NCBI GenBank assembly: GCA_047605425.1 | Contig: JASGFT010000046.1 | Location: forward strand, 1 to 29,990 | Source of the DNA: JAKPAM01 sp047605425 | GTDB taxonomy: Bacteria; Pseudomonadota; Gammaproteobacteria; Burkholderiales; Burkholderiaceae_E | Reading direction: 5' to 3' | DNA: 29,990 nucleotides | Part shown: positions 29,672-29,990 of the stretch, one piece after another | Layout of the letters: each line of letters starts with the position of its first letter | How positions within the stretch are numbered: position 1 is the stretch's first letter | The notes under the pieces: generated by a model | What the model was told of the DNA's origin: nothing | Databases searched by the model: none | What the model saw: the letters and a program-made list of their open reading frames with translations, nothing else | Program-made: the position numbers and the translations under genes

Positions 29672-29990
29672 TCATTTGGCCAGCAGATCGAGGCGACGCT
29701 CGACGCGCTCGAGCCGCCGGGCCAGCTCGTCGTTGGCCCCCTGACGCGATCGGTCACCCCATCCATCGAGGAACTGCGCGGCGATCTCGCGCGCCAGCTT
29801 CGACGGATCGAGCCGGCGCCCGCGGCCCAGGCGCGTCGAGCCGACGTGCTCGAGGCCGCCGAACAGCAGGTCGCGGGCGACGGCGACGTCCAGGTCGGCT
29901 CGCAGCTCGCCCCGGTCGATGCCGTCCTCGATCGTCCGGATCAGGAACTGGCTGTAGCGCCGGTTCAATCCGTGCAGCTTCGAGCCTGCT
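29672..29990 (-). CDS. TetR/AcrR-family transcriptional regulator (partial, N-terminus beyond right edge)
   Basis: Only the C-terminal 105 or so residues are in the window; the frame is open to the right edge. QFLIRTIEDGIDRGELRADLDVAVARDLLFGGLEHVG is the typical ligand-binding and dimerisation part of TetR regulators with a C-terminal helical domain. The tail LARRLERVERRLDLLAK is a short amphipathic helix. The helix-turn-helix part lies outside. It is on the same strand as, and just upstream of, the AtuA-like gene, so it probably controls that pathway. Confidence 0.8.
   Translation of the reverse strand, partial: AGSKLHGLNRRYSQFLIRTIEDGIDRGELRADLDVAVARDLLFGGLEHVGSTRLGRGRRLDPSKLAREIAAQFLDGWGDRSRQGANDELARRLERVERRLDLLAK

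Noticed and set aside
1..29990. CRISPR arrays, rRNA genes, complete insertion sequences or prophage genes
   Set aside because: No regularly spaced repeats, rRNA sequence or transposase, integrase or phage structural genes were recognised.

Overview
The window is about 30 kb of high-GC DNA. Gene content and codon use look like a betaproteobacterium, most likely Burkholderiales: a general secretory type II cluster, thyA followed by folA, an intracellular PHB depolymerase, an AtuA-family gene and an amidoligase-type operon. The assignment rests on gene content only; no phylogeny was run.

Layout. (1) 1-8046: type II secretion. gspG-H-I-J-K-L-M-N-D run on the minus strand with start/stop overlaps or gaps of a few bases; gspD leaves the window at the left edge. 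gspC is divergent on the plus strand and ends in a proline-rich tail where a PDZ domain might be expected. (2) 8114-9473: thyA and folA, the dTMP/tetrahydrofolate pair. (3) 9474-12300: a looser, lower-GC accessory stretch with an AT-rich inverted-repeat region, a monoacylglycerol-lipase-like hydrolase, a small excalibur-domain membrane protein that looks 5'-truncated, and a HicA/HicB toxin-antitoxin pair. (4) 12305-16750: a PaaX-type regulator overlapping an AidB-like acyl-CoA dehydrogenase, then on the minus strand a two-subunit ThDP decarboxylase and a flavodoxin-fold protein. (5) 16925-17345: an orphan MazE-like antitoxin whose expected mazF partner stops after four codons, next to tRNA-Arg(CCU). 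(6) 17401-21580: a glutathione S-transferase, phaZ, a MATE exporter and a divergent MarR regulator with two operator-like palindromes between them. (7) 21701-27486: a three-gene minus-strand operon (circularly permuted ATP-grasp, alpha-E protein, transglutaminase-DUF2126 amidoligase). (8) 27832-29990: an AtuA-family protein and the C-terminal part of a TetR-type regulator.

The most interesting signal is upstream of the ATP-grasp operon. There is a near-consensus sigma-54 promoter (27546-27562, minus strand) and further upstream a perfect GCACC-N5-GGTGC palindrome of NtrC type (27791-27805), with two degenerate relatives between them. This suggests that the poorly understood ATP-grasp/alpha-E/transglutaminase-amidoligase system is switched on by nitrogen limitation in this organism. 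Second is the toxin-less MazE remnant beside the tRNA, which keeps an operator-like palindrome and the first codons of its lost toxin.
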